Part shown: one piece after another, positions 51,373 through 63,095 of the stretch
Layout of the letters: each line of letters begins with the position of its first letter
Numbering within the stretch: position 1 is the stretch's first letter
DNA from: Mesorhizobium_L sp035547755
GTDB taxonomy: Bacteria; Pseudomonadota; Alphaproteobacteria; Rhizobiales; Rhizobiaceae
DNA: 64,000 bases
Assembly: GCA_035547755.1 (NCBI GenBank)
Contig: DASZUG010000019.1
Coordinates: forward strand, 1 to 64,000
Direction: 5' to 3'
The notes under the pieces: generated by a model
The model's database searches: none
What the model saw: only the letters and a program-made list of their open reading frames with translations
Told to the model about the DNA's origin: nothing
Translations under genes and position numbers: made by a program

Positions 51373-53472
51373 TCAGGAGAGTCTTCCGTCCTGCCTGATC
51401 CGGCGGAAGAAGGCGGGGTGATCCTCGACCGCCGCGGCGATGACCCTCAACGAAGCGGCGGCGTCCAGCACTTCGGCAGCCTCGTTGCCGCGCGCGATCC
51501 TTGCCGCCATGTCGCGCGTCGCCCTGACGAAATCGATGACCGGCTGTTCTCCAGCCGGTTTGAGCAGGACACGGGCAAGGCGCTTCAGAAAGCGGCCAAG
51601 CAGGCGCTTCACATCGGCTGGAACCGCCTCGGAGAGGAGAAGCTTGCGCAGTTTCAATATCTCCAGCCCGACCGTAACGGAGGAGACGCTTCCCGAAAGG
51701 ATCGCTTCTGTCCGGCTGCCTGCCCCCCCATTGTAGGGAATGAGCTGGTTGATGCGGTCATAGGCGAGGCTCTCGAAGGCCGACCGGCGCGGAACGCGGT
51801 CATGGACGCAGAGCCTTATGAGGTCCTCCCTGATCGCGCCCGCAAGCCGCGCCACCGCTTCCTGCGGCCGCGACGGCAAGACGACGGCAAACACGCCCAT
51901 CGCCAGCAAAATGCCGAGCAGCAGCGAAATCGCTCCGTTCAGGAAGGCTTGCGGCGCAAAGACCATCGTCTGGTGAGGGCTGAGGAAAACCAGGAAATTG
52001 ACGGCGAATGCGGTCGCCGTTCCCGTCCATCGGGGATTGGCCATGGCAAGCCCCGCGACGACGAGGACAGGCGCGACGATAAGGACGAACCAGAAAAAGC
52101 CCGGCAGTACCGGCAGCAGAAGCTGGCCGGCGACAAAGGCGAACGGGACGGCGAGCAAGGTACCCTTGAAGAAGCCGAACGAGGTCTGGATAGGCGAGGG
52201 GCGGGAGGCGAACAGGATCGAGACCACGGCGACCATGACAGTGACGCCGGCTGCGTCGGCCCATTGCGTTTCCAGCCAGAAAAGCGCGACGAGCGTGGTG
52301 GCGACCGCCGCGCGCACGCCGTTCCGGGCCGCGCCTCGCATGTCACGGTGAACGAGAAGAGCCGGCTGAGAGCGCTCCCTTCGACGCGTCGTATTGGCGG
52401 GAAAGCGAAGCGCGTCCAGACCGCGCAGCGCACCTGCGAACATGTCGGCGAATTCGACCGCCATCGAAAGCCTCGCGGCCGTACCGATCCGGTCGGGATC
52501 CTCCCTGTCGAGTTCACCTGTCGCCTGCCGGGCTTCCGCCGCAATTGTCTCGCAACGGCTGATCCATGGCGCCAGATCGTCGAACACGGCGGGACCGGCA
52601 GCGCGCAGGTCGGCGACGAGGCTGCGCAAAGCGACGCGCGCCGGCGTCGGCGCCACACCTGGCGGAGGGGGGTGGTTGCGCAGCATCCGCGCCGCCGACA
52701 GCGCCGAGAGAAGATAACCGATGGTGCGCCTGACCGAATGTCCGTGGGCGGCAAGGCTCGGGCTTTCGAGCCGGACATAGGCGCGCATTTCCCCAAGCGC
52801 CTCGATCGCCTCGATGAGCTTGCGGCTGAGAGAGACGAGGGTGGCGCGCTCGGCGCCGGTGAAGGCGCCTTCGGCATAGAGCGAAAGATCGCGGATGATA
52901 TCCTTCAGCCGGGCCGTCATTTCGTCTCGCGCAAAGCGGGGCAGGATGAAACGGCTGGCGAGGCCCGCACAGGCAATGCCCAGCATGATCTCGATCGCAC
53001 GGGCCCTGGCGATTTCGACCACGAGGTCGCCATGGCCGAATGTCGGGAGACCGACGATCACGGCGGTGTAGCCGGAGAGTGCGGCGCCGTAAGCTTCCGG
53101 ATTGCGCAGCATCGTGGCGCCAAAGCAACTCGCCCATACCCATGCCGCCAAGAGCACGAGGAACAGCGCGGGGTTGCCGTTCGCGATGAGGTCGATGCCC
53201 ACCGCGGCCAAAGCGCCGACAATGGTGCCGAGCAGACGATAAAGGCCCTTGGCGAACACCATGCCGGCGACAGGCAGCGCAACGACGAAGACCGTCAGCA
53301 TCGCCCATTGCGGATTTTCAAGATTCAGCGCGTAGGCAAGGGAAAGCGCGACCACGCTGGCGGCCGTGGCGCGAATCGCGAAGATCCAGTCGTTCCGCTT
53401 GGGCCTGTAGGAAAAAAACGCCGAACCGAAACGCTCGATCCAGTTCGGAACGATGATCGCCGGTGCTTTCAT
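51373..53472 (-). CDS. FUSC family membrane protein (aromatic acid exporter/YccS-like)
   Basis: Encodes 699 residues from the ATG at 53472; 34 codons open upstream overlap parE and are not used. N-terminal membrane half (RATAASVVALSLAYALNLENPQWAMLTVFVVALPVAGMVFAKGLYRLLGTIVGALAAV) and a second membrane block after ~380 (GVRAAVATTLVALFWLETQWADAAGVTVMVAVVSILFA), with a cytoplasmic domain between, the FUSC layout. Possibly exports aromatic carboxylic acids, as in AaeB/YccS. It starts 19 bp past parE, so it may be co-transcribed. Confidence 0.88.
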   Translation of the reverse strand: MKAPAIIVPNWIERFGSAFFSYRPKRNDWIFAIRATAASVVALSLAYALNLENPQWAMLTVFVVALPVAGMVFAKGLYRLLGTIVGALAAVGIDLIANGNPALFLVLLAAWVWASCFGATMLRNPEAYGAALSGYTAVIVGLPTFGHGDLVVEIARARAIEIMLGIACAGLASRFILPRFARDEMTARLKDIIRDLSLYAEGAFTGAERATLVSLSRKLIEAIEALGEMRAYVRLESPSLAAHGHSVRRTIGYLLSALSAARMLRNHPPPPGVAPTPARVALRSLVADLRAAGPAVFDDLAPWISRCETIAAEARQATGELDREDPDRIGTAARLSMAVEFADMFAGALRGLDALRFPANTTRRRERSQPALLVHRDMRGAARNGVRAAVATTLVALFWLETQWADAAGVTVMVAVVSILFASRPSPIQTSFGFFKGTLLAVPFAFVAGQLLLPVLPGFFWFVLIVAPVLVVAGLAMANPRWTGTATAFAVNFLVFLSPHQTMVFAPQAFLNGAISLLLGILLAMGVFAVVLPSRPQEAVARLAGAIREDLIRLCVHDRVPRRSAFESLAYDRINQLIPYNGGAGSRTEAILSGSVSSVTVGLEILKLRKLLLSEAVPADVKRLLGRFLKRLARVLLKPAGEQPVIDFVRATRDMAARIARGNEAAEVLDAAASLRVIAAAVEDHPAFFRRIRQDGRLS

Positions 53473-53491
53473 CCTGGCCGCGCAGCGATTG

Positions 53492-55531
53492 TCAGATGTC
53501 GAGTTCCTCGACGAATTCGGCATGCTCCTGAATGAAGCGGAAGCGCGCTTCCGGCTTCGTTCCCATGAGCGCATCGACGGCCGATCGGGTCGTGTCCTGC
53601 GTATCGATCACCTCGACCCGCAGGAGCGTGCGCTTGCGGGGATCCATCGTCGTTTCCTTCAATTGCGAAGCCATCATTTCGCCAAGCCCCTTGAAGCGTC
53701 CGATCTCGACCTTGCCGCGCCCGGTGAATTCGGTCCGCAGAAGCTCGTCCTTGTGGGCGTCGTCCCGCGCATACATCGTCTTGCCGCCCTGGCTGATGCG
53801 GTAAAGCGGAGGAACGGCCAGGAAAAGATGGCCGTCCTGAATGAGTTGCGGCATCTCCTGGAAAAAAAAGGTGATCAGGAGCGAAGCGATGTGCGCGCCG
53901 TCCACATCGGCGTCGGTCATGACGATGACGCGGTCGTAGCGAAGGTCCTCATCGCGGTATTTGGAGCGCGTGCCACAGCCGAGCGCCTGGATCAGATCGG
54001 CGATCTGCTGGTTGGCCGTCAGTTTCTCGCGGCCGGCGCTGGCGACGTTGAGGATCTTGCCGCGCAGCGGCAACACCGCCTGCGATTGCCGGTCGCGCGC
54101 CTGTTTCGCCGATCCGCCGGCCGAATCGCCTTCGACGATGAAGATTTCGGCGCCCTGGGCGGCGTTTTGCGTGCAGTCGGCGAGCTTGCCGGGGAGGCGC
54201 AGCTTGCGCACCGCGCTCTTGCGCGAGACTTCCTTTTCCTGGCGGCGGCGCACACGCTCGTCGGCGCGGGCGATCACCCATTCGAGCAGCTTCGTCGCTT
54301 CCTGCGGATTGTCGGCCAGCCAGTGGTCGAACGGGTCCCTCAGCGCGTTTTCCACGATACGCTGCGCTTCGGTCGTCGCCAGCCTGTCCTTTGTCTGGCC
54401 GACGAATTCCGGTTCGCGGATGAAGACGGACAGCATGCCCGCCGCCGAGATCATCACGTCCTCGCTGGAAATGATCTGCCCGCGCTTGTTGCCGACCAGT
54501 TCGGCATAGGCCTTGAGCCCGCGCATCAGGACGGTGCGGAATCCGGTTTCATGCGTGCCGCCTTCGGGTGTCGGGATCGTGTTGCAATAGGAATGGACGA
54601 AGCTTTCGCCGCCATACCATGTGACTGCCCATTCCACCGCGCCATGGCCGCCCTGCTTCTCGGTCTTGCCGGCGAAGATTTCCCGCGTGACCTGGAATTC
54701 GCCGTCGAGCGAGGCCGCGAGGTAATCCTTCAGGCCGCCGGGAAAATGGAAGGTTGCCTTTTCCGGCGTTTTGTCCTTGTCGGCGATGAGAGAGGGCGCG
54801 CAGGACCAGCGGATTTCAACACCGCCGAACAGATAGGCCTTGGAGCGCGTCATCCGGTAAAGGCGCGCCGGGTCGAAGCGCGCGCCCTTGCCGAATATCT
54901 GCTCGTCCGGCTTAAAGCGGGTGCGCGTACCGCGCCGGTTATGGACCTCGCCCAGATTTTCCAGCGGTCCGAGCGGATGGCCGCGGGAAAAGCGCTGGCG
55001 GTAAAGCTGGCGGCTCCTCGCAACCTCGACTTCGAGGCTTTCCGACAGCGCATTGACCACGGAAACGCCGACGCCGTGCAAGCCGCCCGATGTCTCGTAA
55101 ACCTTGGAATCGAACTTGCCGCCGGAATGGAGCGTCGTCATGATCACTTCGAGAGCGGATTTGTTCCTGAATTTCGGGTGCGGATCGACAGGAATGCCGC
55201 GGCCATTATCCGTGACGGAGAGAAACCCTTCGGCATCGAGTTCGACGTCGATAAAAGTGGCATGGCCGGCCACCGCCTCGTCCATCGAATTATCGATGAC
55301 CTCGGCGAAGAGGTGGTGCAGCGCCTTGTCGTCGGTGCCGCCGATATACATGCCCGGCCGCCGCCGGACGGGCTCCAACCCTTCCAGCACCTCGATATCG
55401 GCGGCGCTATAGCTTTCGCTGCCGTCCTTCGCTGGCACGGCCGCGCGCTTCGGTGCTTCACGTGCTGCCTCCCGCTGCGGCCGTACCGGATTTGCGCCGA
55501 GATCCGAAAAGAGATCGTTGCTGTTGTCCAT
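53492..55531 (-). CDS. parE: DNA topoisomerase IV subunit B
   Basis: Encodes 679 residues. GHKL ATPase domain from EVLEGLEPVRRRPGMYIGGTDDKALHHLFAEVIDNSMDEAVAGHA, ATP lid SVTDNGRGIPVDPHP and SGGLHGVGVSVVNALS. TOPRIM domain has FIVEGDSAGGSAKQARDR and VMTDADVDGAHIASLL, and the C-terminus ends RFIQEHAEFVEELDI. The short DHxGN-free insertion and length fit ParE rather than GyrB. Decatenates chromosomes with ParC. parC is not in the window, as usual in this order. Confidence 0.96.
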   Translation of the reverse strand: MDNSNDLFSDLGANPVRPQREAAREAPKRAAVPAKDGSESYSAADIEVLEGLEPVRRRPGMYIGGTDDKALHHLFAEVIDNSMDEAVAGHATFIDVELDAEGFLSVTDNGRGIPVDPHPKFRNKSALEVIMTTLHSGGKFDSKVYETSGGLHGVGVSVVNALSESLEVEVARSRQLYRQRFSRGHPLGPLENLGEVHNRRGTRTRFKPDEQIFGKGARFDPARLYRMTRSKAYLFGGVEIRWSCAPSLIADKDKTPEKATFHFPGGLKDYLAASLDGEFQVTREIFAGKTEKQGGHGAVEWAVTWYGGESFVHSYCNTIPTPEGGTHETGFRTVLMRGLKAYAELVGNKRGQIISSEDVMISAAGMLSVFIREPEFVGQTKDRLATTEAQRIVENALRDPFDHWLADNPQEATKLLEWVIARADERVRRRQEKEVSRKSAVRKLRLPGKLADCTQNAAQGAEIFIVEGDSAGGSAKQARDRQSQAVLPLRGKILNVASAGREKLTANQQIADLIQALGCGTRSKYRDEDLRYDRVIVMTDADVDGAHIASLLITFFFQEMPQLIQDGHLFLAVPPLYRISQGGKTMYARDDAHKDELLRTEFTGRGKVEIGRFKGLGEMMASQLKETTMDPRKRTLLRVEVIDTQDTTRSAVDALMGTKPEARFRFIQEHAEFVEELDI

Positions 55532-55818
55532 CGAAGAGGTCTGTCCCGCCGGGGCGAATTTCGAGATATCGAATCAGTTTGAGATAATGGCACGCTTCGC
55601 CAAAGCAGCGCCACCTGGCCGCCAGCGAGCCATTTCCGTTCTCTTTACGTTCAGTTTCCTGCAATTTGCAAGGAATGTCTAAACAGCCCGCTAACCAGAT
55701 CGTGAAAAGAGGCCGGATTTGGGAGGGATAATGGCCAGAAGCTACCGGGCTGTAAGGATATCAAGACATTTCCGGCGTTAAAAAGGCCGGCCCGATCCTA
55801 CTCCATTGGCCCGCGCCT

Positions 55819-56970
55819 ATGCTGCTTGACTACAACTCGCTTCTGATAGCGCTCGGCTTTTCAGGCGGCTGCATGTTTCTCATGCTTCTTGCCAACTGGC
55901 TGGCGGCGAGAGCCGAACAGACCATGCTCGGCTGGGCGATCAGCGTGGCGCTCATCGTGTGCAACGTTCTCTTCTACAGCCGCTATGCCGACGGACCGGG
56001 ACCAATGCTCGGTGTTGCGGTCTTCGTCACGTTGCTTGCCGGCTTGGCGATGCTGCTGGCGATGGGGCGTCAATTCCGCACGCATCGGCCGCAATGGTGG
56101 TTCGCTCTCGGTGCTTCCCTCTTCAGTTCGGCCCCGGCAGTCGTCGCCATTCTGTACGGCTCGGCCGGGCTCGCCTTCGTTTTCTACAATATCGCCGCCG
56201 CCGGATTGCTGCTCGCCACAGCCTGGGAATATTGGCGCGCGCGGGAGGAGGCGCCGCTTTCCATAGGCTGTCTGTGCGTGCTCTATTCGGCGATCGGAAT
56301 TTCCTTCGCCCTGTGCGCGATACCGCTCGTCGCCAATGGACTGAACGCGCTGGATGGCGCCCCGCGCGACTGGGCCGAAACCGTCAACATCGTCGTTTCA
56401 ATAGCGGGCATGAGCGGGATCGGCGCTCTTTCCCTCACGCTCAACCTGTCGAAACTGGCCAAGAGTCATAGGCTGGCATCACTGACGGATGGGCTGACCG
56501 GCCTTTCCAATCGCCGTGCATTGTTCGACAGATTCGGCGGCGGCATTCGGCCCTTTACCGTGCTTATCCTTTTCGACCTCGACCGATTCAAGGGAATCAA
56601 TGACGAATTCGGCCACGCGGTCGGTGATGAAGTGCTTCGCGCCTTTGCCGAAATCCTGGAGGGGGCTCTACGCCCGGCAGATTTCCCCGCGAGGCTCGGC
56701 GGTGAGGAATTCCTGGTCGTGCTTCCGCGCAGCACGCAGGAGCGGGGGATGGCGGTTGCGGAAAATATCCGCGCGCGCTTCGCCTCCAGGATCATCGCGA
56801 CCGAACGCGGCGATTTGTGCTGCACGGTCAGCGCCGGCATTGCCTTTGCGGGAGCGGGAGAAGAGCAGACCCTCGACGCGCTCCTCCACGCCGCCGACCA
56901 GGAACTCTATGGCGCCAAACATGCCGGCCGCAACCGCGTCGGCTCAGGCCGGCTCAGGCTCGCCGGGTAG
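55819..56970 (+). CDS. Diguanylate cyclase with N-terminal membrane region and intact I-site
   Basis: Encodes 383 residues. About six hydrophobic segments span residues 5-210 (a short-loop sensor-like bundle), followed by a GGDEF domain from ~222. The catalytic motif is GGEEF at 294-298, and RPAD at 285-288, five residues before it, is a complete inhibitory I-site. DGLTGLSNRRAL and the acidic LFDLDRFKGINDEFGHAVGD are present, so it should make cyclic di-GMP with product inhibition. The stimulus sensed by the membrane part is unknown. Convergent with gcvP (17 bp). Confidence 0.92.
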   Translation: MLLDYNSLLIALGFSGGCMFLMLLANWLAARAEQTMLGWAISVALIVCNVLFYSRYADGPGPMLGVAVFVTLLAGLAMLLAMGRQFRTHRPQWWFALGASLFSSAPAVVAILYGSAGLAFVFYNIAAAGLLLATAWEYWRAREEAPLSIGCLCVLYSAIGISFALCAIPLVANGLNALDGAPRDWAETVNIVVSIAGMSGIGALSLTLNLSKLAKSHRLASLTDGLTGLSNRRALFDRFGGGIRPFTVLILFDLDRFKGINDEFGHAVGDEVLRAFAEILEGALRPADFPARLGGEEFLVVLPRSTQERGMAVAENIRARFASRIIATERGDLCCTVSAGIAFAGAGEEQTLDALLHAADQELYGAKHAGRNRVGSGRLRLAG

Positions 56971-56987
56971 GCCTCGACTCCCTTTCG

Positions 56988-59789
<2,802 letters not shown>

Positions 59790-59801
59790 GTCTCTTGTCT
59801 C

Positions 59802-60170
59802 TCAGCCGATCAGTTTCTTGTAGGCGGCTTCGTCGAGAAGCCCGGACAACTGGCCCTCGTCGGAAAGCTTCATCTTCCACAGCCAGCCATTTTCCCTCGG
59901 AGAGGTGTTGACCAGCGCGGGTTCGCCCGACAGCGCCTCGTTCACGTCGGTGATCTCGCCATTGACAGGCGCATAGACGTCCGAAGCGGCCTTGACGGAC
60001 TCGACGACGACGGCCGTGTCGCCCTTCGAAAGCGAACGCCCCTTTTCGGGCAGTTCGACGAAGACGAGATCGCCCAATTGCTCCTGCGCATAGTCGGTAA
60101 TGCCGACCGTTGCGACGCCATTCTCGACGCTGAGCCATTCGTGATCTTCAGTGAAATAGGTCGTTGCCAT
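59802..60170 (-). CDS. gcvH: Glycine cleavage system H protein
   Basis: Encodes 122 residues from MATTYFTEDHEWLSVENG at 60170, preceded by AAAGGA; the nearer upstream ATG is too close to that site. The lipoyl lysine is K60 in VVESVKAASDVYAPVNGEITDVNEAL. Shuttles the aminomethyl group between P, T and L proteins. Lies 5 bp after gcvT. Confidence 0.96.
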   Translation of the reverse strand: MATTYFTEDHEWLSVENGVATVGITDYAQEQLGDLVFVELPEKGRSLSKGDTAVVVESVKAASDVYAPVNGEITDVNEALSGEPALVNTSPRENGWLWKMKLSDEGQLSGLLDEAAYKKLIG

Positions 60171-60175
60171 GCGGA

Positions 60176-61282
60176 TCATCCTTTGCGGTAGCGATGCGGC
60201 GTAAAGGGAAGAGAAGAAACGGTGAGGGGAACTTTTGCCCCGCGCACCTCCGCCACAAGACGCGTGCCAGGCTGGGCGAGGGCGGTCCTGACATAGCCCA
60301 TGGCGACGGGATGGCCGGCGGAAGGGCCGAAGCCGCCCGAGGTGATGCGGCCCGCTGGTGCGCCGTCTTCGGCGAACAGAGGCGTGCCGGCGCGAACGGG
60401 TTGGCGGCCTTCCGGTTTCAATCCGACGCGCTTTTCCGAAGCGCCCGCGGCAATCTTTTTCGCCAGCGCCTCGGCGCCGATGAAGCCGCCTTTCTCGCGC
60501 AGCGGCTTGGCGATCGCCCACATCAGGCCGGCGGAGACGGGGTCTGTCGCCTTATCGATGTCCTGCCCGTGCAGGCAGAGGCCGGCCTCCAGCCTGAGAC
60601 TGTCGCGCGCGGCAAGGCCCACCCATTCGACGCGCTCGTCGGCGAGCAGCTTTTCGACCAAATGCCGGGCGTCGCGCTCCGGCAACGCGATTTCGAAGCC
60701 GTCCTCGCCGGTATAGCCCGAACGGCTCATGAACCAGTCCGGACGCGGCTCAATGCCGTGCATGAAAGCGAGATTGCCGCCATCAATACCCGCCTTGGCG
60801 AGCGCCGCCTCCGCTTCCGGCCCCTGGATGGCGAGAAAGACCCGGTGGAGCGGCACAAGCGTGCAATCGAGCTGGCCGAGAAATCGCCGCATATGGTCCT
60901 CGTCCTCGGCGGCATTGCCGGCATTCGCGACGACGATGAAACGGTTTTCCGCCAGCCGCGTGACGATCAGATCGTCGATGATGCCGGCGTTCTCGGTAAG
61001 GAAAAAGGTATATTTCGATTGCGATAGCGAGAGGGCTGCCGCGTCGAGCGGGCAAAGCCTGGAAAGGAACGCCGCCGCGCCTGGGCCTTTCACCTCGAAC
61101 AGCCGCATATGGGAAATATCGAAAAGCCCGACATGCGCGCGGGTGTGGAGATGCTCCTTCAATACGCCCGCCGGATAGGTGATCGGCATCGACCAGCCTG
61201 CAAACGCGCCGAAGCGCGCGCCGGCCGCCTTATGCAAATCCTCCAATGGAAGAGTTTTGTTGGCTGCTTCAGTTTCGCCCAT
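60176..61282 (-). CDS. gcvT: Glycine cleavage system T protein (aminomethyltransferase)
   Basis: Encodes 368 residues from the ATG at 61282 with GGAGG upstream. GcvT core: LPLEDLHKAAGARFGAFAGWSMPITYPAG, VGLFDISHMRLFEVKGPGA, SRSGYTGEDGFEIALPE and LRLEAGLCLHGQDID. Transfers the methylene group to tetrahydrofolate and releases ammonia. First gene of the operon; the glycine riboswitch lies just upstream. Confidence 0.96.
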   Translation of the reverse strand: MGETEAANKTLPLEDLHKAAGARFGAFAGWSMPITYPAGVLKEHLHTRAHVGLFDISHMRLFEVKGPGAAAFLSRLCPLDAAALSLSQSKYTFFLTENAGIIDDLIVTRLAENRFIVVANAGNAAEDEDHMRRFLGQLDCTLVPLHRVFLAIQGPEAEAALAKAGIDGGNLAFMHGIEPRPDWFMSRSGYTGEDGFEIALPERDARHLVEKLLADERVEWVGLAARDSLRLEAGLCLHGQDIDKATDPVSAGLMWAIAKPLREKGGFIGAEALAKKIAAGASEKRVGLKPEGRQPVRAGTPLFAEDGAPAGRITSGGFGPSAGHPVAMGYVRTALAQPGTRLVAEVRGAKVPLTVSSLPFTPHRYRKG

Positions 61283-61329
61283 AAGGCCTCCGGAGTCGCA
61301 CGTTTCCAGCCGCGGATGCGGCAAGTTCG

Positions 61330-61535
61330 TGCCCCTCTGTCGGAAGCCTGAGAGACTCGCGCGACCGGAACTCTGTCGGCTGCGCTTACACCTTCGGCGC
61401 GGGGTTGCCCCCGACTTTCCAGAGTGTCCTTTTCCTGTCTACGGTTCTTTTGCCTGAGAGATTTCGGGCGATTTCCCCTTCGGCGGCCGGAAACCGGCTC
61501 TCTCCCGCAAACAGGTGGAGCGTACTGCTCCTGAC
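61330..61535 (-). promoter_or_regulatory. Tandem glycine riboswitch upstream of gcvT
   Basis: Read on the minus strand, two aptamers follow each other. The first has GCGGGAGAGAGCC, GCCGAAGGGG and AATCTCTCAGGCAAAAG, the last being the gcvT-element hallmark. The second has ACTCTGGAAAG, GCCGAAGGTGTAAGCG and AGTCTCTCAGGC, ending near 61330. A short linker joins them. About 50 nt separate the second aptamer from gcvT. Known glycine riboswitches of this class turn the gcv operon on when glycine is high; an obvious terminator helix was not identified, so the switch may act on translation. Confidence 0.93.
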
Positions 61536-61623
61536 GAGTCGGTATGTATAGCAGTCGCAGCGCTTTGTCACCTGCGAAGGCGGATGTCGCAATCTGCATG
61601 CACGCATTCGTGTTACGGGTCGG

Positions 61624-62199
61624 TCAGGCTCCGTCACGGCCTTGCCACGCCTGCCATTCTGGGCGGCTCAGCCTATAGAGGACATGGCGCTTCAGATGCG
61701 GATGCGTATCGGGGACGCCGGGATGGTCGAAATCGCCGGCCGGATCGCGGCGCATGCCGATCCGTTTCATCACCGCCGTCGAGCGCTCATTGTTCCAGAC
61801 CGCGAAGGAAACGATCTCGTCGAGATCGAGATCGCGGAAGCCATAAGCAAGGAGCGAGTCGGCAGCCTCCGTCACATAGCCCTTGCCCCAATATTCCGGC
61901 GCCAGCCGCCAGCCGATCTCGACCGTATCAGGCAGAAGCGTGGGCACGACGCTTTGCCTATTGAGGCCTGCGAACCCCATGCAGGTGCCGGTTTCGAGAT
62001 TCTCGAGCGCGGTGAAGCCGAAGCCGTTCTGTTCGATCGAGGAACGCAGCCTCTCCAGGAAGGCGTCCGATTCCGCCCGCGAGCGCCGGAACGGAAAGAA
62101 GGCCATGACCTGTTCGTCCGAATTGATGCGGAAGAAAAGGTCGCGATCGCGATCCTCCCAATTGCGGATGAGAAGATGCTGCGTCCGGATCGGCGTCAT
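61624..62199 (-). CDS. GNAT family N-acetyltransferase (RimJ/RimL-like)
   Basis: Encodes 191 residues. The RimJ/RimL-type GNAT fold is seen: TQHLLIRNWEDRDRDLFFRIN at the N-terminus, then EIGWRLAPEYWGKGYVTEAADSLLAYGF with the acetyl-CoA loop and the later IVSFAVWNNERSTAVMKRIGM. Acceptor unknown; related enzymes acetylate protein N-termini or small amines. The ATG overlaps the serB stop by four bases (ATGA), so it is co-translated with serB. Confidence 0.9.
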   Translation of the reverse strand: MTPIRTQHLLIRNWEDRDRDLFFRINSDEQVMAFFPFRRSRAESDAFLERLRSSIEQNGFGFTALENLETGTCMGFAGLNRQSVVPTLLPDTVEIGWRLAPEYWGKGYVTEAADSLLAYGFRDLDLDEIVSFAVWNNERSTAVMKRIGMRRDPAGDFDHPGVPDTHPHLKRHVLYRLSRPEWQAWQGRDGA

Positions 62200-63077
62200 G
62201 TGACAAACTCGGATCGGCGGTAGCCCTGTATATAAAGCAGGGCCGTCAGGTCGCCATGATCGATGCGCATCGGCGCTTCCGCCGCGACCATCGGCTTGGC
62301 ATGGAGCGCGACGCCGGTTCCAGCCAGCTTGATCATGTCGAGATCGTTGGCGCCGTCGCCGACGGCGATCGCGTCGGCGCGCGAGAGACCGAAGCGCGCG
62401 GTGATCGATGTCAGCGCATCGGCTTTGGCCTGCCGCCCGAGGATGGGCTCGGCGACCGTGCCGGTCAGTCGGCCATCCTCTTCGATCAACCGGTTGGCGC
62501 TGTTTTCATCGAAGCCGAGCATACCCCCGATACGGGAGGTGAAGGCGGTGAAGCCGCCCGACACCAGCGCCGTCCTGGCGCCGTTCTTTTTCATGGTCGC
62601 CACCAATTCACTGCTTCCGGGGGCAAGCGTGATGCGCTCCCGTATCACCTCTTCGATCGCTGAGACCGGCAGTCCCTTCAGCAGGCGCACGCGCTCGCGT
62701 AGCGCCGGTTCGAAGGCGATTTCGCCGTTCATGGCGCGTGCGGTGATTGCCGCGACTTCAGGCTTGATGCCGATCGCATCGGCGAGTTCGTCGATGCATT
62801 CCTGGCCGATCATGGTGGAATCCATATCGGCGATCAGAAGCTTCTTGCGGCGATTGGCGCTCTCCTGCACCACGATGTCGATCGGGTCCGAGGCAAGCAG
62901 GCGACGCAGTTCGATTTCCGTTTCGCGCGCGTCGGCGCCGTCCGTGAGAGGGAGATCGCAGGCGGTTTCCTCCGCCAACCATTCCTCCGCCCTTGCCTTG
63001 ACCACGCGCGCGGCCATAGTGACGCGCGAGGAAGGAAGTTGCCCCGGCCGGGCGATGAGGGTGGCAATGAGAGACAT
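62196..63077 (-). CDS. serB: Phosphoserine phosphatase
   Basis: Encodes 293 residues from the ATG at 63077; a longer frame upstream crosses the divergent miaA and is not used. N-terminal ~75-residue ACT-like region, then HAD domain with D84 and D86 in LLIADMDSTMIGQECIDELA, ALVSGGFTAFTSRIGGMLG and VGDGANDLDMIKLAGTGVAL. Removes phosphate from O-phosphoserine in serine synthesis. Divergent from miaA with an 18-bp gap, the conserved serB-miaA arrangement of Hyphomicrobiales. Confidence 0.95.
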   Translation of the reverse strand: MSLIATLIARPGQLPSSRVTMAARVVKARAEEWLAEETACDLPLTDGADARETEIELRRLLASDPIDIVVQESANRRKKLLIADMDSTMIGQECIDELADAIGIKPEVAAITARAMNGEIAFEPALRERVRLLKGLPVSAIEEVIRERITLAPGSSELVATMKKNGARTALVSGGFTAFTSRIGGMLGFDENSANRLIEEDGRLTGTVAEPILGRQAKADALTSITARFGLSRADAIAVGDGANDLDMIKLAGTGVALHAKPMVAAEAPMRIDHGDLTALLYIQGYRRSEFVT

Positions 63078-63095
63078 GGATGGAGAGAGCCGAAC

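Noticed and set aside
51370..53535. 721-codon plus-strand frame opposite the FUSC gene
   Set aside because: Arg/Asp/Gly-rich antisense shadow without recognisable domains; the minus strand encodes a coherent membrane protein.
53453..55582. 709-codon plus-strand frame opposite parE
   Set aside because: Antisense shadow; parE is certain on the minus strand.
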